Below, piece after piece: positions 18,819 to 27,838 of a stretch of DNA of 34,631 nucleotides. Every line of letters begins with the position of its first letter. The first letter of the stretch is position 1. A program made the position numbers and the translations under genes. Origin of the DNA: an uncultured Alphaproteobacteria bacterium (GTDB lineage: Bacteria; Pseudomonadota; Alphaproteobacteria; Caulobacterales; Caulobacteraceae); contig CAIMLY010000040.1 in NCBI GenBank assembly GCA_903842425.1, forward strand, positions 1 to 34,631, written 5' to 3'. The notes under the pieces are model-generated. The model worked only from the letters and a program-made list of their open reading frames with translations. It ran no database searches and had not been told where the DNA came from.

Positions 18819-20009
18819 CTATCGGGAGGCGACCCTGAGGTCATTCCGGAAGTAGGTCTCGATGGCGGAGGCCACCGCCGCCACGAGGCGGTTACGGGAG
18901 GCGGGATCGGCCAGGAAGACCTGGTCATCAGGGTTGGTGATGAAGCCCATCTCGAGGAGGACGGCCGGCACGTCGGGGGCCAGCAGGACAGCAAGGCCGG
19001 CTTCCCGGTGGCTTCGCCGCAGCAGGGCCTGCTCGTCCCCGACCTCGTCGAGGAGAATCTGCGCGAAGGTGGCCGAACGGTTCTTGGTCGCCCTCTGGGT
19101 CAGGTCGAACAGGATTCCCGAGACGCTCTGGTCGGAGTGATAGCCAGCCTTCATGAACCAGTCGTCCCGGGTCACAAGCCGTGCGGAACGGCCGACCGCG
19201 CGGTCCGCCAGGGTGTAGACGCTGGCGCCGCGGACCGACTCATCGGGTCCGGAGTCCGCATGCAGCGAGATGAAGAGGTCGGCGTTGGCCTTGCGGGCGA
19301 TCTGGACCCGGGCGTCGAGGCCCACGTAGACGTCCCGGTCGCGGGTGAGCACCACCCTGTAGCGCCCGGTCCGCTCAAGCCGGTCCCTGAGAGCCAGGGC
19401 GGCGGCCAGGGTCAGGTCCTTTTCCTGGCGATCCCCGCCAAGGGCGCCGGGATCCTTGCCCCCGTGCCCGGCGTCGATCACCACGATCCGGCGCGAGTCC
19501 GCCCGGGCCTTCGCGCCCTTGCGGGAGGCTGCCGGCGGGGGTGACTTGAGTGAGGTCAGCTGGGCGCCCGGAACGGCGGCCTTGGCCGCCCGTGTGGCCG
19601 CCGGGGCGAGGTCGACCACATAGCGGTAGCCAGGAGCGCCGTCCCCGGGGGGCAAAAGGAACCGGCGCCGGACCTGGACGCCCTCAGCCACTTCTATGGT
19701 CAGGCGGGCCCCGCCGGCCTGGGGCGCGACACTCCAGCCCCGGACAAGCCCCTGCCCCCTGCCGCGCATGGGGGCTGCGAGTTCCGCGCCGGACAGGGCG
19801 ACGACCACCTTGCCGCCGGTCTCGGAGACCAGGCGGCCCGCAGCTTCGCCGGACAGGTCTATGACGAGACGGGTGGAGGTGTTGTCGCCCCCGAGGCGGA
19901 CCGCGTTCAGTTCTCCCGCCCGCGCCGGCCCCGCGGCCAGGATGAGCCAGAGGGCCCACCCGGCCAGGATCGGGAGGATCAGGTCGCTCCACCGCCGCCT
20001 GAAAGACAT
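18819..20009 (-). CDS. amiC: N-acetylmuramoyl-L-alanine amidase, AmiC type
   Basis: This periplasmic amidase (396 residues) cuts the bond between MurNAc and the stem peptide, as needed for cell separation. A signal peptide is clear (SFRRRW, hydrophobic core, cleavage after AGPARA). An AMIN domain follows (about 32-125), then an Amidase_3 domain. Zinc ligands are H182 (DAGHGG), E196 (QEKDL) and H250 (SLHADSG); the catalytic glutamate is E353 (LLEMGFITNPDDQ). Start: ATG 20009 suits the signal peptide; ATG 20033 (MDEVFVVRMSF) is an alternative eight codons earlier. Much longer upstream reading is open but not family-like. Downstream are mrcA and prfB. Confidence 0.93.
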   Translation of the reverse strand: MSFRRRWSDLILPILAGWALWLILAAGPARAGELNAVRLGGDNTSTRLVIDLSGEAAGRLVSETGGKVVVALSGAELAAPMRGRGQGLVRGWSVAPQAGGARLTIEVAEGVQVRRRFLLPPGDGAPGYRYVVDLAPAATRAAKAAVPGAQLTSLKSPPPAASRKGAKARADSRRIVVIDAGHGGKDPGALGGDRQEKDLTLAAALALRDRLERTGRYRVVLTRDRDVYVGLDARVQIARKANADLFISLHADSGPDESVRGASVYTLADRAVGRSARLVTRDDWFMKAGYHSDQSVSGILFDLTQRATKNRSATFAQILLDEVGDEQALLRRSHREAGLAVLLAPDVPAVLLEMGFITNPDDQVFLADPASRNRLVAAVASAIETYFRNDLRVASR

Positions 20010-20105
20010 CCGCACCACGAAGACTTCGTCCATTTCCCCCGCCTGCTGCGGGTTTTGGTGAGGATAACGCAAGTGCGTAGTGAAATCGTTAAGGCCGCCA
20101 GCCCG

Positions 20106-20120
20106 GGGGCTCCGCCCCAT
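20106..20120 (+). repeat. Short palindromic repeat, copy 1
   Basis: GGGGCTCCGCCCCAT, a 5-bp GGGGC/GCCCC stem with a 3-nt loop. An identical 15-mer is at 28986-29000. Both copies lie in divergent intergenic regions. Copy 1 is followed by CTTTT, so it could act as a weak terminator. Confidence 0.5.
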
Positions 20121-20247
20121 CTTTTGCTGGCGCCCGACGTGATTTTGCTGCATCTGAGGCCATTCGGTCGTGCTGCGGTGCGATCGGGACAGGGGCCTTT
20201 GACGGCCTGCCCGTGGCCCTGCGCCCGGCAGACGCGAGGCTCCCGCT

Positions 20248-20266
20248 GCGGACGGCGAGCGTCCGC
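20248..20266 (+). promoter_or_regulatory. Hairpin in the rne leader
   Basis: GCGGACG (20248-20254) and CGTCCGC (20260-20266) form a perfect 7-bp stem with the loop GCGAG, about 150 nt before the rne start codon. It is a candidate RNase E sensing element; no T-run follows. Confidence 0.4.
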
Positions 20267-20418
20267 AACTTGGAAACACGCCATGGGCTGCGCAGCTCGA
20301 GCCAATTCCCGGCCGGTCGACACCCGCGTTACAGACGCGCGGTTCGGCCTCCTGCGCGGTCCTCGCCACAATCGGCGCAGCCCGGGTCACGACCCTGCGG
20401 CGCGCCACGGAGAACTGC

Positions 20419-23067
20419 ATGTCAAAGAAGATGCTTATCGACGCCGCCCACGCCGAAGAGACGCGCGTGGCGGTGATCGACGGAAATCGGGTTGAAGAGT
20501 TCGATTTCGAGAGCCAGAGCCACAAGCAGCTCAGGGGCAATATCTACCTCGCCAAGGTGACCCGGGTCGAACCCTCGCTCCAGGCGGCCTTCATCGAGTA
20601 CGGCGGCAACCGCCACGGCTTCCTCGCCTTCAACGAGATCCACCCCGACTACTACCAGATCCCCGTCGCCGACCGCGAGGCCCTGATGGCCGAAGAGGCC
20701 GCGGACGAGGAGGATGACGAGGTCGAGGCCCCCCGGGACCGCGACTCCGACGAAGACGGCGAGGACGCCGCCGAGACCCTGTCCGGCGATGACGACGACG
20801 TCATGGAGCAGGAACTCGCCCGTCGCCGCCGACGCCTGATGCGCCGCTACAAGATCCAGGAGGTGATCCGCCGCCGGCAGATCATGCTGGTGCAGGTCGT
20901 CAAGGAAGAGCGCGGCAACAAGGGCGCCGCCCTGACCACCTACCTGTCCCTCGCCGGCCGCTACTGCGTGCTGATGCCGAACACCGCCCGCGGCGGCGGG
21001 ATTTCGCGCAAGATCACCTCTGCGACGGACCGCAAGCGCCTGAAGTCCGTGGTCCAGGGCCTGGACGTGCCGGAGGGCATGGGCCTGATCGTCCGCACCG
21101 CCGGCGCCAAGCGCACCAAGGCCGAGATCAAGCGCGACTACGACTACCTGCTGCGCCTGTGGGAGAACATCCGCGAGACGACGCTCCACTCGGTGGCCCC
21201 TTCCCTCATCTACGAGGAAGAGGACCTGGTGAAGCGGACCATCCGCGACCTGTACGACAAGGACATCGACGAGGTGCTGGTCGAGGGCGAGGCCGGCTTC
21301 CGCGAGGCCCGCGACTTCATGCGGATGCTGATGCCGTCCCAGGCCCGCAAGGTCCAGGCCTACCGGGACCCCACCCCGCTGTTCGTGAAGCACAGGGTCG
21401 AGGATCACCTGGCCCAGATCTACTCGCCCGTGGTGCCGCTCAAGTCGGGCGGATACCTGGTGATCAACCAGACCGAGGCCCTCGTGGCCATCGACGTCAA
21501 CTCCGGCCGCGCGACCCGTGAGCGGAACGTCGAGGCGACCGCCCTGCGGACCAACATGGAGGCGGCCGAAGAGGCCGCCCGCCAGCTCCGCCTCCGCGAC
21601 CTGGCCGGACTGGTCGTCATCGACTTCATCGACATGGATGAGTCGAAGAACAACCGGGCGGTCGAGAAGAAGCTCAAGGACGCGCTCAAGGATGACCGCG
21701 CGCGCATCCAGGTTGGGCGGATCTCGAGCTTCGGCCTGATGGAGATGTCGCGCCAGCGCCGGCGCTCCAGCCTCCTGGAAGGCACGACCCACGTCTGCGA
21801 GCACTGCGCCGGAACCGGAAGGGTCCGGTCCGTGGAGTCCAGCGCCCTGGGCGCCCTGCGCGCCGTGGAGATGGAAGCCCTGAAGGGCGCCGGTGAGATC
21901 ACCCTGCGCGCTCCGCGTGCGGTGGCCCTCTACATCCTGAACGAGAAGCGCGGTCACATGGCCCGCCTGCACGCTGACCAGGGCGTCTTCGTGGCGGTCG
22001 TCGTCGATGAGACCCTGCCGCACGCGGAGTTCGTGATCGAACGCACCTCTGACCAGGCGCGCCCGGCCGACATTCCCTCCCCGCGCAAGTCCCTGGAGCC
22101 CTACACCCCCGAAGACGAGGACCTCGAAGCCTTCGACGACGAGGAAGAGGACGAGGACGACGCCGAGATCATCGACTCCGATGAGGAGGACGAGGACTTC
22201 GCCTCCGGATCGGGCGACCGCGAAGATGGCGAGGGTGGACGCGAGGACCGGGGTGACCGCCGGGGCCGTCGCCGCCGCCGGAGGGGTCGCCGGGACGGTG
22301 AGCCCAGGGCCGCCGCCCCTGCGCCGGCTGGAGAGGAGGACCGGGACAGCCGGTCTGACGACGAGGACGATGGCCAGGGCGGACGCCGCAGGCGGCGCGG
22401 ACGCCGAGGCGGTCGACGGTCACGGGACGACGGACGGCCGCAGGACGCCTATGCCTGGACCCGTCCCTGGGTTCCCTACGAGGACGACCCCTTCATCTGG
22501 TTCGATCCCTCCCAGGATACCCGCCGGCCGGCGGAGCCCCTTCCGTCCGGCACGGCTCCGGCCGACGCTCCGCCCCGGGCGGCGCCCGAGGATCCGACGG
22601 CCGACATCTGGGTGGAACTGCCCGAGGCCGAGCCCGAGAAGCCCCGCCGGGCCCGCCGCCCCCGTGGACGCGGACGCCGCGAGGACGCCGCGGAGGCGAC
22701 GCCTGAGGCCGTGACCCCGGCCGCCGAGGCTGAGGCTCCCGGGTCTGAACCCGCCGCTGAGGCCTTCACTCCTGTCGAGACCCCAGCCGCGACCGAGCCC
22801 GAGGCGACGGCCGAAGCCGAAGCCCCGGCCAAGCCCGCGAGGGCGAGGCGCAGTCGCGCCCGGACCGCCGACACCGCACCGGAGGCCACTCCTGAGGCCA
22901 CTCCCCCGGAGTCTGCGCCCAAAGAGACCGAGGCGGTCGTCGCCCCGGCCCCGGTGGACGCGCCGGTCGCCGAGACCCCCGAGCCGCAGTCTGTCCGGGA
23001 GCCCGATCCTGCGGAGATCACCGCGCCGCCGCCGCAGCCCCGCAAGGGCTGGTGGCGCCGGGGCTGA
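20419..23067 (+). CDS. rne: Ribonuclease E
   Basis: This 882-residue endoribonuclease starts mRNA decay and organises the RNA degradosome. The S1 domain is at the N-terminus and is interrupted by an acidic, Arg-ended insert (about 90-150), as in other Caulobacter-type enzymes. The catalytic domain has metal-binding D359 (AIDVNSGRAT) and the D402-D405 block (VIDFIDMDES). The zinc-link cysteines are C460 and C463 (CEHCAGTG). After about residue 555 comes a long disordered scaffold: acidic runs, two Arg-rich RNA-binding patches, then Ala/Pro/Glu repeats. It ends RKGWWRRG; a GWW motif at this place is known to bind PNPase in C. crescentus. GGAG lies 7 nt before the ATG. Confidence 0.97.
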   Translation: MSKKMLIDAAHAEETRVAVIDGNRVEEFDFESQSHKQLRGNIYLAKVTRVEPSLQAAFIEYGGNRHGFLAFNEIHPDYYQIPVADREALMAEEAADEEDDEVEAPRDRDSDEDGEDAAETLSGDDDDVMEQELARRRRRLMRRYKIQEVIRRRQIMLVQVVKEERGNKGAALTTYLSLAGRYCVLMPNTARGGGISRKITSATDRKRLKSVVQGLDVPEGMGLIVRTAGAKRTKAEIKRDYDYLLRLWENIRETTLHSVAPSLIYEEEDLVKRTIRDLYDKDIDEVLVEGEAGFREARDFMRMLMPSQARKVQAYRDPTPLFVKHRVEDHLAQIYSPVVPLKSGGYLVINQTEALVAIDVNSGRATRERNVEATALRTNMEAAEEAARQLRLRDLAGLVVIDFIDMDESKNNRAVEKKLKDALKDDRARIQVGRISSFGLMEMSRQRRRSSLLEGTTHVCEHCAGTGRVRSVESSALGALRAVEMEALKGAGEITLRAPRAVALYILNEKRGHMARLHADQGVFVAVVVDETLPHAEFVIERTSDQARPADIPSPRKSLEPYTPEDEDLEAFDDEEEDEDDAEIIDSDEEDEDFASGSGDREDGEGGREDRGDRRGRRRRRRGRRDGEPRAAAPAPAGEEDRDSRSDDEDDGQGGRRRRRGRRGGRRSRDDGRPQDAYAWTRPWVPYEDDPFIWFDPSQDTRRPAEPLPSGTAPADAPPRAAPEDPTADIWVELPEAEPEKPRRARRPRGRGRREDAAEATPEAVTPAAEAEAPGSEPAAEAFTPVETPAATEPEATAEAEAPAKPARARRSRARTADTAPEATPEATPPESAPKETEAVVAPAPVDAPVAETPEPQSVREPDPAEITAPPPQPRKGWWRRG

Positions 23068-23115
23068 CCGGCTAGCTTCAGCGGGGAGCGGGGGCGCAAG
23101 ACCAGGAGACACGCC

Positions 23116-24507
23116 ATGGGCGGCCGCCGCCTCGCGCACCTCAGGAAGGGACTGGCGACCGGGCTCTGCCTGCTCGCCGCCCTGGCCCCCGTCCTCTCTC
23201 CTGCGCCCGCCAGGGCCCAGGGCGAGCCCCTGACCCTGATCCGGGACACCGAGATCGAGGAAACCCTCCGGCTGTACTCCGAGCCCCTTTTCGAGGCCGC
23301 CGGGGTGGAGTCGAAGTCGATCCGGATCCTGCTGATCGGCTCTCGGGACCTGAACGCCTTTGCCGGGCCGGGGGTGATGGCGGTCTTCACAGGCCTCATC
23401 CTCGAGGCCAAGACGCCGAACGAGATCCAGGGCGTGATCGCCCACGAGGTGGCGCACCTGGCGGGGGGACACTCCGCCCGTTCCGGAGAGATGTCACAGG
23501 CTGGACTGAAGCCCTTCCTGCTGACCATGGGCCTGGGCGTGCTGGCCGCCCTGTCCGGCAATGTCGAGGCCGGCGCCGTCCTCGCCTCCAACGCCAGCTT
23601 CTTCGGCGCCCTGGGCGCCATGGGCTACAGCCGCGAGCAGGAAAGCCGCGCCGACCAGGCGGGGGCCTCCTACCTTGAGACCGCAGGCCTTTCAGGCCGC
23701 GGCCTCGTGACCTTCTTCGACAACTTCCGCTACCAGGAGGTGTTCGCCGAGGCCCGGCGTTTCTCCTACTTCCGGAGCCACCCCCTGAGCTCGAGCCGGA
23801 TCGAGGCGCTGCGGTCGCGGGTGGAGCGGATGGAGCACCTGAACACCCCCGACGATCCCGAGAGCGTCCGGCGGCACGCCATCATGCAGGCCAAGCTGCA
23901 GGGGTTCATCAATCCGGGCCTGGCGGTGGTGAAGTGCGCCGAGCCCAAGGCCGACTATCCGACCCGCTATGCCTGCGCCATCGCCCAGTACCAGCTGAAG
24001 GAGCCGGACCGGGCCCTCAAGCTGATCGACTCCCTTCTCCTGGAGCAGCCCGAGAACCCCTACCTCTGGGAACTCAAGGGCCAGATCCTGTTCGAGTTCG
24101 GACGGACGGCCGAGGCCGAAGCGCCCCAGAGGCGCTCCGTCGCCCTGAAACCCGACGCCCCGCTCCTCAGGGTCAACCTGGGTCAGACCCTGATCGCCCT
24201 TCCGGATCAGGCCCGGGTCGATGAGGGCATCCGGGAGCTGAAGGCCGCCCTGGACCAGGATGACCAGAACTCGGTCGCCTGGCGGCTGCTCTCCCAGGCC
24301 TACGACTCCCGCCAGAGGGACGGCCTCGCCCGCTACGCCACCGCCGAGTACAACTACATCGAAGGCGACAAGCGACAGGCCCTGATCTTCGCCCTGCGGG
24401 CGCGTGACCTGCTGGAGCGCAACACGCCGGAATGGCGACGCGCCAACGACATCGTCCTGGCGACCGAGAACGACCCCCAGGTCCTCAGGGCCCGGCGCGG
24501 CGGATAG
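23116..24507 (+). CDS. Periplasmic M48 metalloprotease with TPR tail, BepA-like
   Basis: This 463-residue exported protein has a signal peptide (RKGLATGLCLLAALAPVLS, cleavage near PARAQ). The zinc motif HEVAH is at 110-114, and the third ligand E176 lies in SREQESRADQAG. The C-terminal 200 residues are TPR-like helices (for example QYQLKEPDRALKLIDSLLLE and AEAEAPQRRSVALKPDAPLL). This domain pair is that of BepA, which assists or degrades outer-membrane proteins such as LptD. AGGAG stands before the ATG. It follows rne by 48 nt and precedes a DsbA-like gene by 44 nt. Confidence 0.92.
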   Translation: MGGRRLAHLRKGLATGLCLLAALAPVLSPAPARAQGEPLTLIRDTEIEETLRLYSEPLFEAAGVESKSIRILLIGSRDLNAFAGPGVMAVFTGLILEAKTPNEIQGVIAHEVAHLAGGHSARSGEMSQAGLKPFLLTMGLGVLAALSGNVEAGAVLASNASFFGALGAMGYSREQESRADQAGASYLETAGLSGRGLVTFFDNFRYQEVFAEARRFSYFRSHPLSSSRIEALRSRVERMEHLNTPDDPESVRRHAIMQAKLQGFINPGLAVVKCAEPKADYPTRYACAIAQYQLKEPDRALKLIDSLLLEQPENPYLWELKGQILFEFGRTAEAEAPQRRSVALKPDAPLLRVNLGQTLIALPDQARVDEGIRELKAALDQDDQNSVAWRLLSQAYDSRQRDGLARYATAEYNYIEGDKRQALIFALRARDLLERNTPEWRRANDIVLATENDPQVLRARRGG

Positions 24508-24551
24508 CGCCGGGGCTTCACACGGCGTCCATCCCCCCTATATTGCGTGCC

Positions 24552-25277
24552 ATGAAAACACTTCCGCTAGCGGCCCTCCTGTCCTGCGCCCTCCTCCTGG
24601 GAGGTTGCCAGAAGGCCTTCGACGCCGTGATGGGCGACCAGGTCCGCGGCTACCTGCTTGAACACCCCGAAATCCTCGAGGAAATGGCGGCCAAGCTCCA
24701 GGAGAAGACCCTGGCGCGACAGTCGGACGAGGCCCGCAAGGCGATCCTGACGAACCGGGCGGCGCTGGAGCGCGACCCCCGCGACGTGGTCATCAACCCT
24801 GGCGGCAAGATCACGGTGGTCGAGTTCTTCGACTACCGCTGCGGCTACTGCAAGACCATCGCCCCCGAGCTTGCAGCCCTGGTGCGGGAGAACGGCGACA
24901 TCCGCCTGGTCCTCAAGGAGTTCCCGATCTTCGGCGGCGCCTCGGACCTGGCCGCACGGGCCGCCCTGACTCCCGCCGGCCGCGCCGGCGGGCTGGGCTT
25001 CCACCAGGCCCTGATGGAAGAAAAGACCCTGAACGAAACCGCCATCATGCGGCTGGCCGCCGCGGCGGGGATCCGTTCCGAGACCCTCTCTGCGGCGCTT
25101 GGGGACGAAGCCATCACCCGGCAACTGGCCGACACCCGCCAGCTCGCCCAGACCCTCCGCATCGAGGGGACGCCCGCCTTCGTTGTCGGTGACCGCCTGA
25201 TCCCCGGGGCCGACCTGGACGCCCTCAAGGCCGCCATCGAAGACGCCCGGCGCGGCCCCCTGAAAAGGCCTGAATGA
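24552..25277 (+). CDS. DsbA-family thiol-disulfide lipoprotein
   Basis: This 241-residue protein has a lipoprotein signal (LLSCALLLGGC, lipidated C19; Gln at +2 suggests the outer membrane). A helical segment (QVRGYLLEHPEILEEMAAKL) resembles the trimerisation region of ScsC/Com1-type proteins. A thioredoxin fold follows with C97-GY-C100 in FFDYRCGYCKT and the cis-Pro loop in EGTPAFVV. It would oxidise or isomerise disulfides in the periplasm. Its place after a BepA-like protease suggests work on the same client proteins, which is inference. The next gene starts one base after its stop. Confidence 0.92.
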   Translation: MKTLPLAALLSCALLLGGCQKAFDAVMGDQVRGYLLEHPEILEEMAAKLQEKTLARQSDEARKAILTNRAALERDPRDVVINPGGKITVVEFFDYRCGYCKTIAPELAALVRENGDIRLVLKEFPIFGGASDLAARAALTPAGRAGGLGFHQALMEEKTLNETAIMRLAAAAGIRSETLSAALGDEAITRQLADTRQLAQTLRIEGTPAFVVGDRLIPGADLDALKAAIEDARRGPLKRPE

Positions 25278-25278
25278 C

Positions 25279-26766
25279 ATGACCGAGACCGTCGCCGTCA
25301 TCGGAGCCGGCATGGCCGGCCTCTGGACCGCCCTGGCCCTGGCGCCCACAGGCCGCCGGGTCACCCTGCTGGACCGGGATCCGCCTCCGCCTCCGGGTGA
25401 CGCCGACGAGGCCTTCAACGACTGGGCGCACCGCGGGGTCACCCACCTGCGACACAGCCACGCCTTCCTGGCCCGCCTGCGCGGCATCATCCGGGACGAG
25501 CACCCGGCCCTTCTGGAAGCCCTGAACGTCGCGGGCTGCCGTGAGCTCGGCCTCGACGGGATGTTGACGGACCGCCACCGCAGGCGATGGACCCCCAGGC
25601 CCGAAGACTCCGAGCTGGTGGTGCTGACAAGCCGCCGGACCACCCTGGAGCTGGTCATTCGGCGCTATGTCGAGGCCATGCCCAATGTCAGCATCCGCAG
25701 CGAGGCCTTTGTCGAAGGGCTGGCGACCACCGGGACCGCGCCCATCCAGGTCACCGGGGTGCGCCTGCGCGGCGGCGAGACGGTGGAGGCCGACCTTGTC
25801 GTCGACGCCGGGGGGCGGACCTCATCGGCCTTCGAGCAGCTGGCGGACCTGGGCGCCCCGGTCGGCGAGACCGCCGAGGACGCCGGCATCCTCTACTTCA
25901 CCCGCCACTACAGGCTCCGGCCCGGGCAGGCCGAGCCCCCCCGGGGCGGCGCGCCGGCGACGGGCGACCTGGGCTTCATCAAGTTCGGCGTGTTTCCCGC
26001 GGACAATGGGTGCTTCTCCATCACCCTTTGCGTGCCCGAGATCGAGCTCGAGATTCGCAAGACCATCGTCGATCCCGCCATCTTCGACGGCATCTGCCGC
26101 GAGATCCCCGGAATGCGCCCCTGGCTGGAGCCCGAGCGGACGGAGGCAGTGAGCAAGGTCTACGGCATGGGCGACCTGAAGAGCCGCTGGAGAACCCTGG
26201 TCTCGGACGGCAAGGCCGCCGTGCTTGGCTTTTTCGCCGTCGGAGACAGCCTGATCCGGACCAATCCGCTCTACGGCCGCGGCTGCGCCTTCGCCGCGGT
26301 CAGCTCCACCCTCCTGAGGGATGCCCTCGAAGCCGGGCAGGATCCTGCGGCAAGGCTGTTCGCATACGAGGCCGGCCTGAAGCGGGAGATCCTGCCCTTC
26401 TTCGAGACGATGCAGAAGGACGACCGGGCGGCCGTCCGGCGGGCCCGGCAGGCGCTTGACCCAAGCCATCGCCCCAGCCTCCGCAGCCGAGTCCTGAAGA
26501 GCTTCGCGGAGGACGGGGTGGCCATCGCCATCCGCTCCGACCCAGACCTCCTGCGGGCGGCCCTGCGCGGCTTCCACATGCTGGAGCACCCTTCAGACTG
26601 GCTGAAGCGGCCGGGAAACCTCGGCAAGGTCCTCCTGCACTGGATGGCGCCGCGGCCGGCGAAGTCCGATGTCTATCCGCCCAAGGCGGGACCCGGGCGT
26701 TCCGAACTCCTGAGCGCCGTGGGCCTCGATCCCGAACTCGACATCGCCCGGGTCGCCGCCGGCTGA
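25279..26766 (+). CDS. FAD-dependent oxidoreductase of unknown substrate
   Basis: This 495-residue flavoprotein opens with a dinucleotide-binding fold (VAVIGAGMAGLWTALAL, GxGxxG at 9-14). It has a second FAD block (ADLVVDAGGRTSSAF) and a late FAD motif around FFAVGDSLIRTNPLYGRGC. The overall pattern is of the group that includes geranylgeranyl reductases, halogenases and hydroxylases. The diagnostic WxWxIP halogenase motif is not seen. No signal peptide. The start follows the DsbA-like stop by one base, so the two are cotranslated, yet a cytoplasmic flavoprotein has no evident link with periplasmic disulfides. The substrate is not predictable from the sequence. Confidence 0.85.
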   Translation: MTETVAVIGAGMAGLWTALALAPTGRRVTLLDRDPPPPPGDADEAFNDWAHRGVTHLRHSHAFLARLRGIIRDEHPALLEALNVAGCRELGLDGMLTDRHRRRWTPRPEDSELVVLTSRRTTLELVIRRYVEAMPNVSIRSEAFVEGLATTGTAPIQVTGVRLRGGETVEADLVVDAGGRTSSAFEQLADLGAPVGETAEDAGILYFTRHYRLRPGQAEPPRGGAPATGDLGFIKFGVFPADNGCFSITLCVPEIELEIRKTIVDPAIFDGICREIPGMRPWLEPERTEAVSKVYGMGDLKSRWRTLVSDGKAAVLGFFAVGDSLIRTNPLYGRGCAFAAVSSTLLRDALEAGQDPAARLFAYEAGLKREILPFFETMQKDDRAAVRRARQALDPSHRPSLRSRVLKSFAEDGVAIAIRSDPDLLRAALRGFHMLEHPSDWLKRPGNLGKVLLHWMAPRPAKSDVYPPKAGPGRSELLSAVGLDPELDIARVAAG

Positions 26767-26769
26767 CCC

Positions 26770-27036
26770 TCAGTCCTCGCCCCAGCGCCAGCGCAGGGGT
26801 CGGGACCGGTCCATCTTGAGCCAGACCACGACCAGAAGCAGGGCCGTGCATCCCAGGAGGGCGGCCAGGACACCCAGCGCCTCCGCGCCCCTGACCTCCC
26901 GCCCCATCAGGGTCGGGATCGAGGCCATGGCCAGGACATAGATTCCCACGCAGGCCCAGCCCTGCCCGGTCGTGGGAGAGACCCCGTAGCCGAAACGCCT
27001 GGGCCCGAACCAGGGCTTGCCGAGGGGGAGCCTCAT
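26770..27036 (-). CDS. Small two-helix membrane protein, function unknown
   Basis: This 88-residue protein begins with a conserved-looking amphipathic block (PWFGPRRFGYGVSPTTGQGW), then two membrane segments (about 27-46 and 52-74), and ends in a positively charged tail with RWRWGED. I have seen similar short alphaproteobacterial membrane proteins (WFGPKRIGYG... opening) but know no function for them. The start overlaps the SDR stop by four bases, so it is coupled to that gene. Confidence 0.8.
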   Translation of the reverse strand: MRLPLGKPWFGPRRFGYGVSPTTGQGWACVGIYVLAMASIPTLMGREVRGAEALGVLAALLGCTALLLVVVWLKMDRSRPLRWRWGED

Positions 27037-27815
27037 GGCGCCCGGTTCGCAATGATGCGGTTGCGCGCCGCCACCGGATCGGTGGTGATCTCGACGTCGT
27101 AGGGGAAGAGCTCCTCAGGGACGTACCAGTGAACCCGGTCCTCGGTGTAGGCGCGCCAGACCACCCGGGCGACCTCCACCGGCGGGACGAGACGCCACAT
27201 GCCTTCCTGAGGAGCGTTCTCGGCCCACTCCCGGGGGATCAATGGCGTGTCGATGACGCCCGGAAGCGCGTCCGCCACACGCACGCCCAGGGGAGCAAAC
27301 TCGACCGACAGGGCCTCGGTCAGCCCCTTCACCGCGTGCTTGGTCGCCGAGTAGACCGCGATGTTCGCCGCCCCGAAGATCGCCGAAGAGAAGGACGTCG
27401 AGAAGCACAGCGAACCCGGCGTAGCCTTGAGAAGGTCGATCGCCAGGCGGATGCCGTTCAGCACCCCGACCAGGTTGACGTTCACCACGGCCAGGATGTC
27501 GTCGAAATCCTGCTCGGCGAAGGGGCCGCCCCGACCGATGCCGGCATTGTTGAAGAGGATGTCGAGGCGACCGTCCGTCGCCTGGCTGAAGCGGTCCAGG
27601 GCGGCCGCATAGCCTTGCCGGTTCGTGACGTCGAGCACCTCGAAGATCCCGTTGCCGGGCCCAAGCTCGGCGGCCAGGGCGTCGAGCCCGGGACCATTGA
27701 CGTCATAGCCGCCGACGAACCAGCCCTCTGCGGCGAAGAGGCGGGCGGTCTCCAGCCCCATGCCCGACGCCGCGCCGGTGATGAAGATGCTCTTTCGTCC
27801 GGATGCCAGGCTCAT
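27033..27815 (-). CDS. Short-chain dehydrogenase/reductase (SDR)
   Basis: This 260-residue classical SDR uses NAD(P)H to oxidise or reduce an alcohol/ketone. Cofactor motif TGAASGMG is at 13-20, NNAG at 89-92, and the catalytic Tyr and Lys are Y155 and K159 (VYSATK), with a serine cluster at 139-144. The C-terminal part (WYVPEELFPYDVEITTDP) is family-specific but does not reveal a substrate. GGAGG precedes the ATG. A 15-bp inverted repeat lies 24 nt upstream. The small membrane protein gene is coupled downstream; thiSG is upstream on the same strand. Confidence 0.93.
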   Translation of the reverse strand: MSLASGRKSIFITGAASGMGLETARLFAAEGWFVGGYDVNGPGLDALAAELGPGNGIFEVLDVTNRQGYAAALDRFSQATDGRLDILFNNAGIGRGGPFAEQDFDDILAVVNVNLVGVLNGIRLAIDLLKATPGSLCFSTSFSSAIFGAANIAVYSATKHAVKGLTEALSVEFAPLGVRVADALPGVIDTPLIPREWAENAPQEGMWRLVPPVEVARVVWRAYTEDRVHWYVPEELFPYDVEITTDPVAARNRIIANRAP

Positions 27816-27838
27816 TCGCCCTCCAACGTCGCTGGGAC

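Larger units (their letters stand above)
20034..20418 (+). promoter_or_regulatory. rne 5' leader / amiC-rne divergent region (about 385 nt without a gene)
   Basis: No convincing gene is present in this stretch. It must hold the promoters for amiC (left) and rne (right). It contains the short palindromic repeat at 20106-20120 and a 7-bp hairpin at 20248-20266. A long untranslated leader is known to mediate autoregulation of rne in E. coli, so the length here may have the same purpose. TTGACGG at 20199-20205 is a good -35 but has no matching -10. Confidence 0.45.

Noticed and set aside
20199-20205. TTGACGG as an rne promoter
   Set aside because: The -35 is exact but there is no acceptable -10 at 10-17 nt downstream.
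20422-22023. Minus-strand open frame of 533 codons
   Set aside because: It is an antisense shadow of the RNase E catalytic domain.
22100-23060. Repeat element in the 3' part of rne
   Set aside because: The low-complexity sequence is coding, matching the acidic, Arg-rich and Ala/Pro scaffold usual for RNase E.
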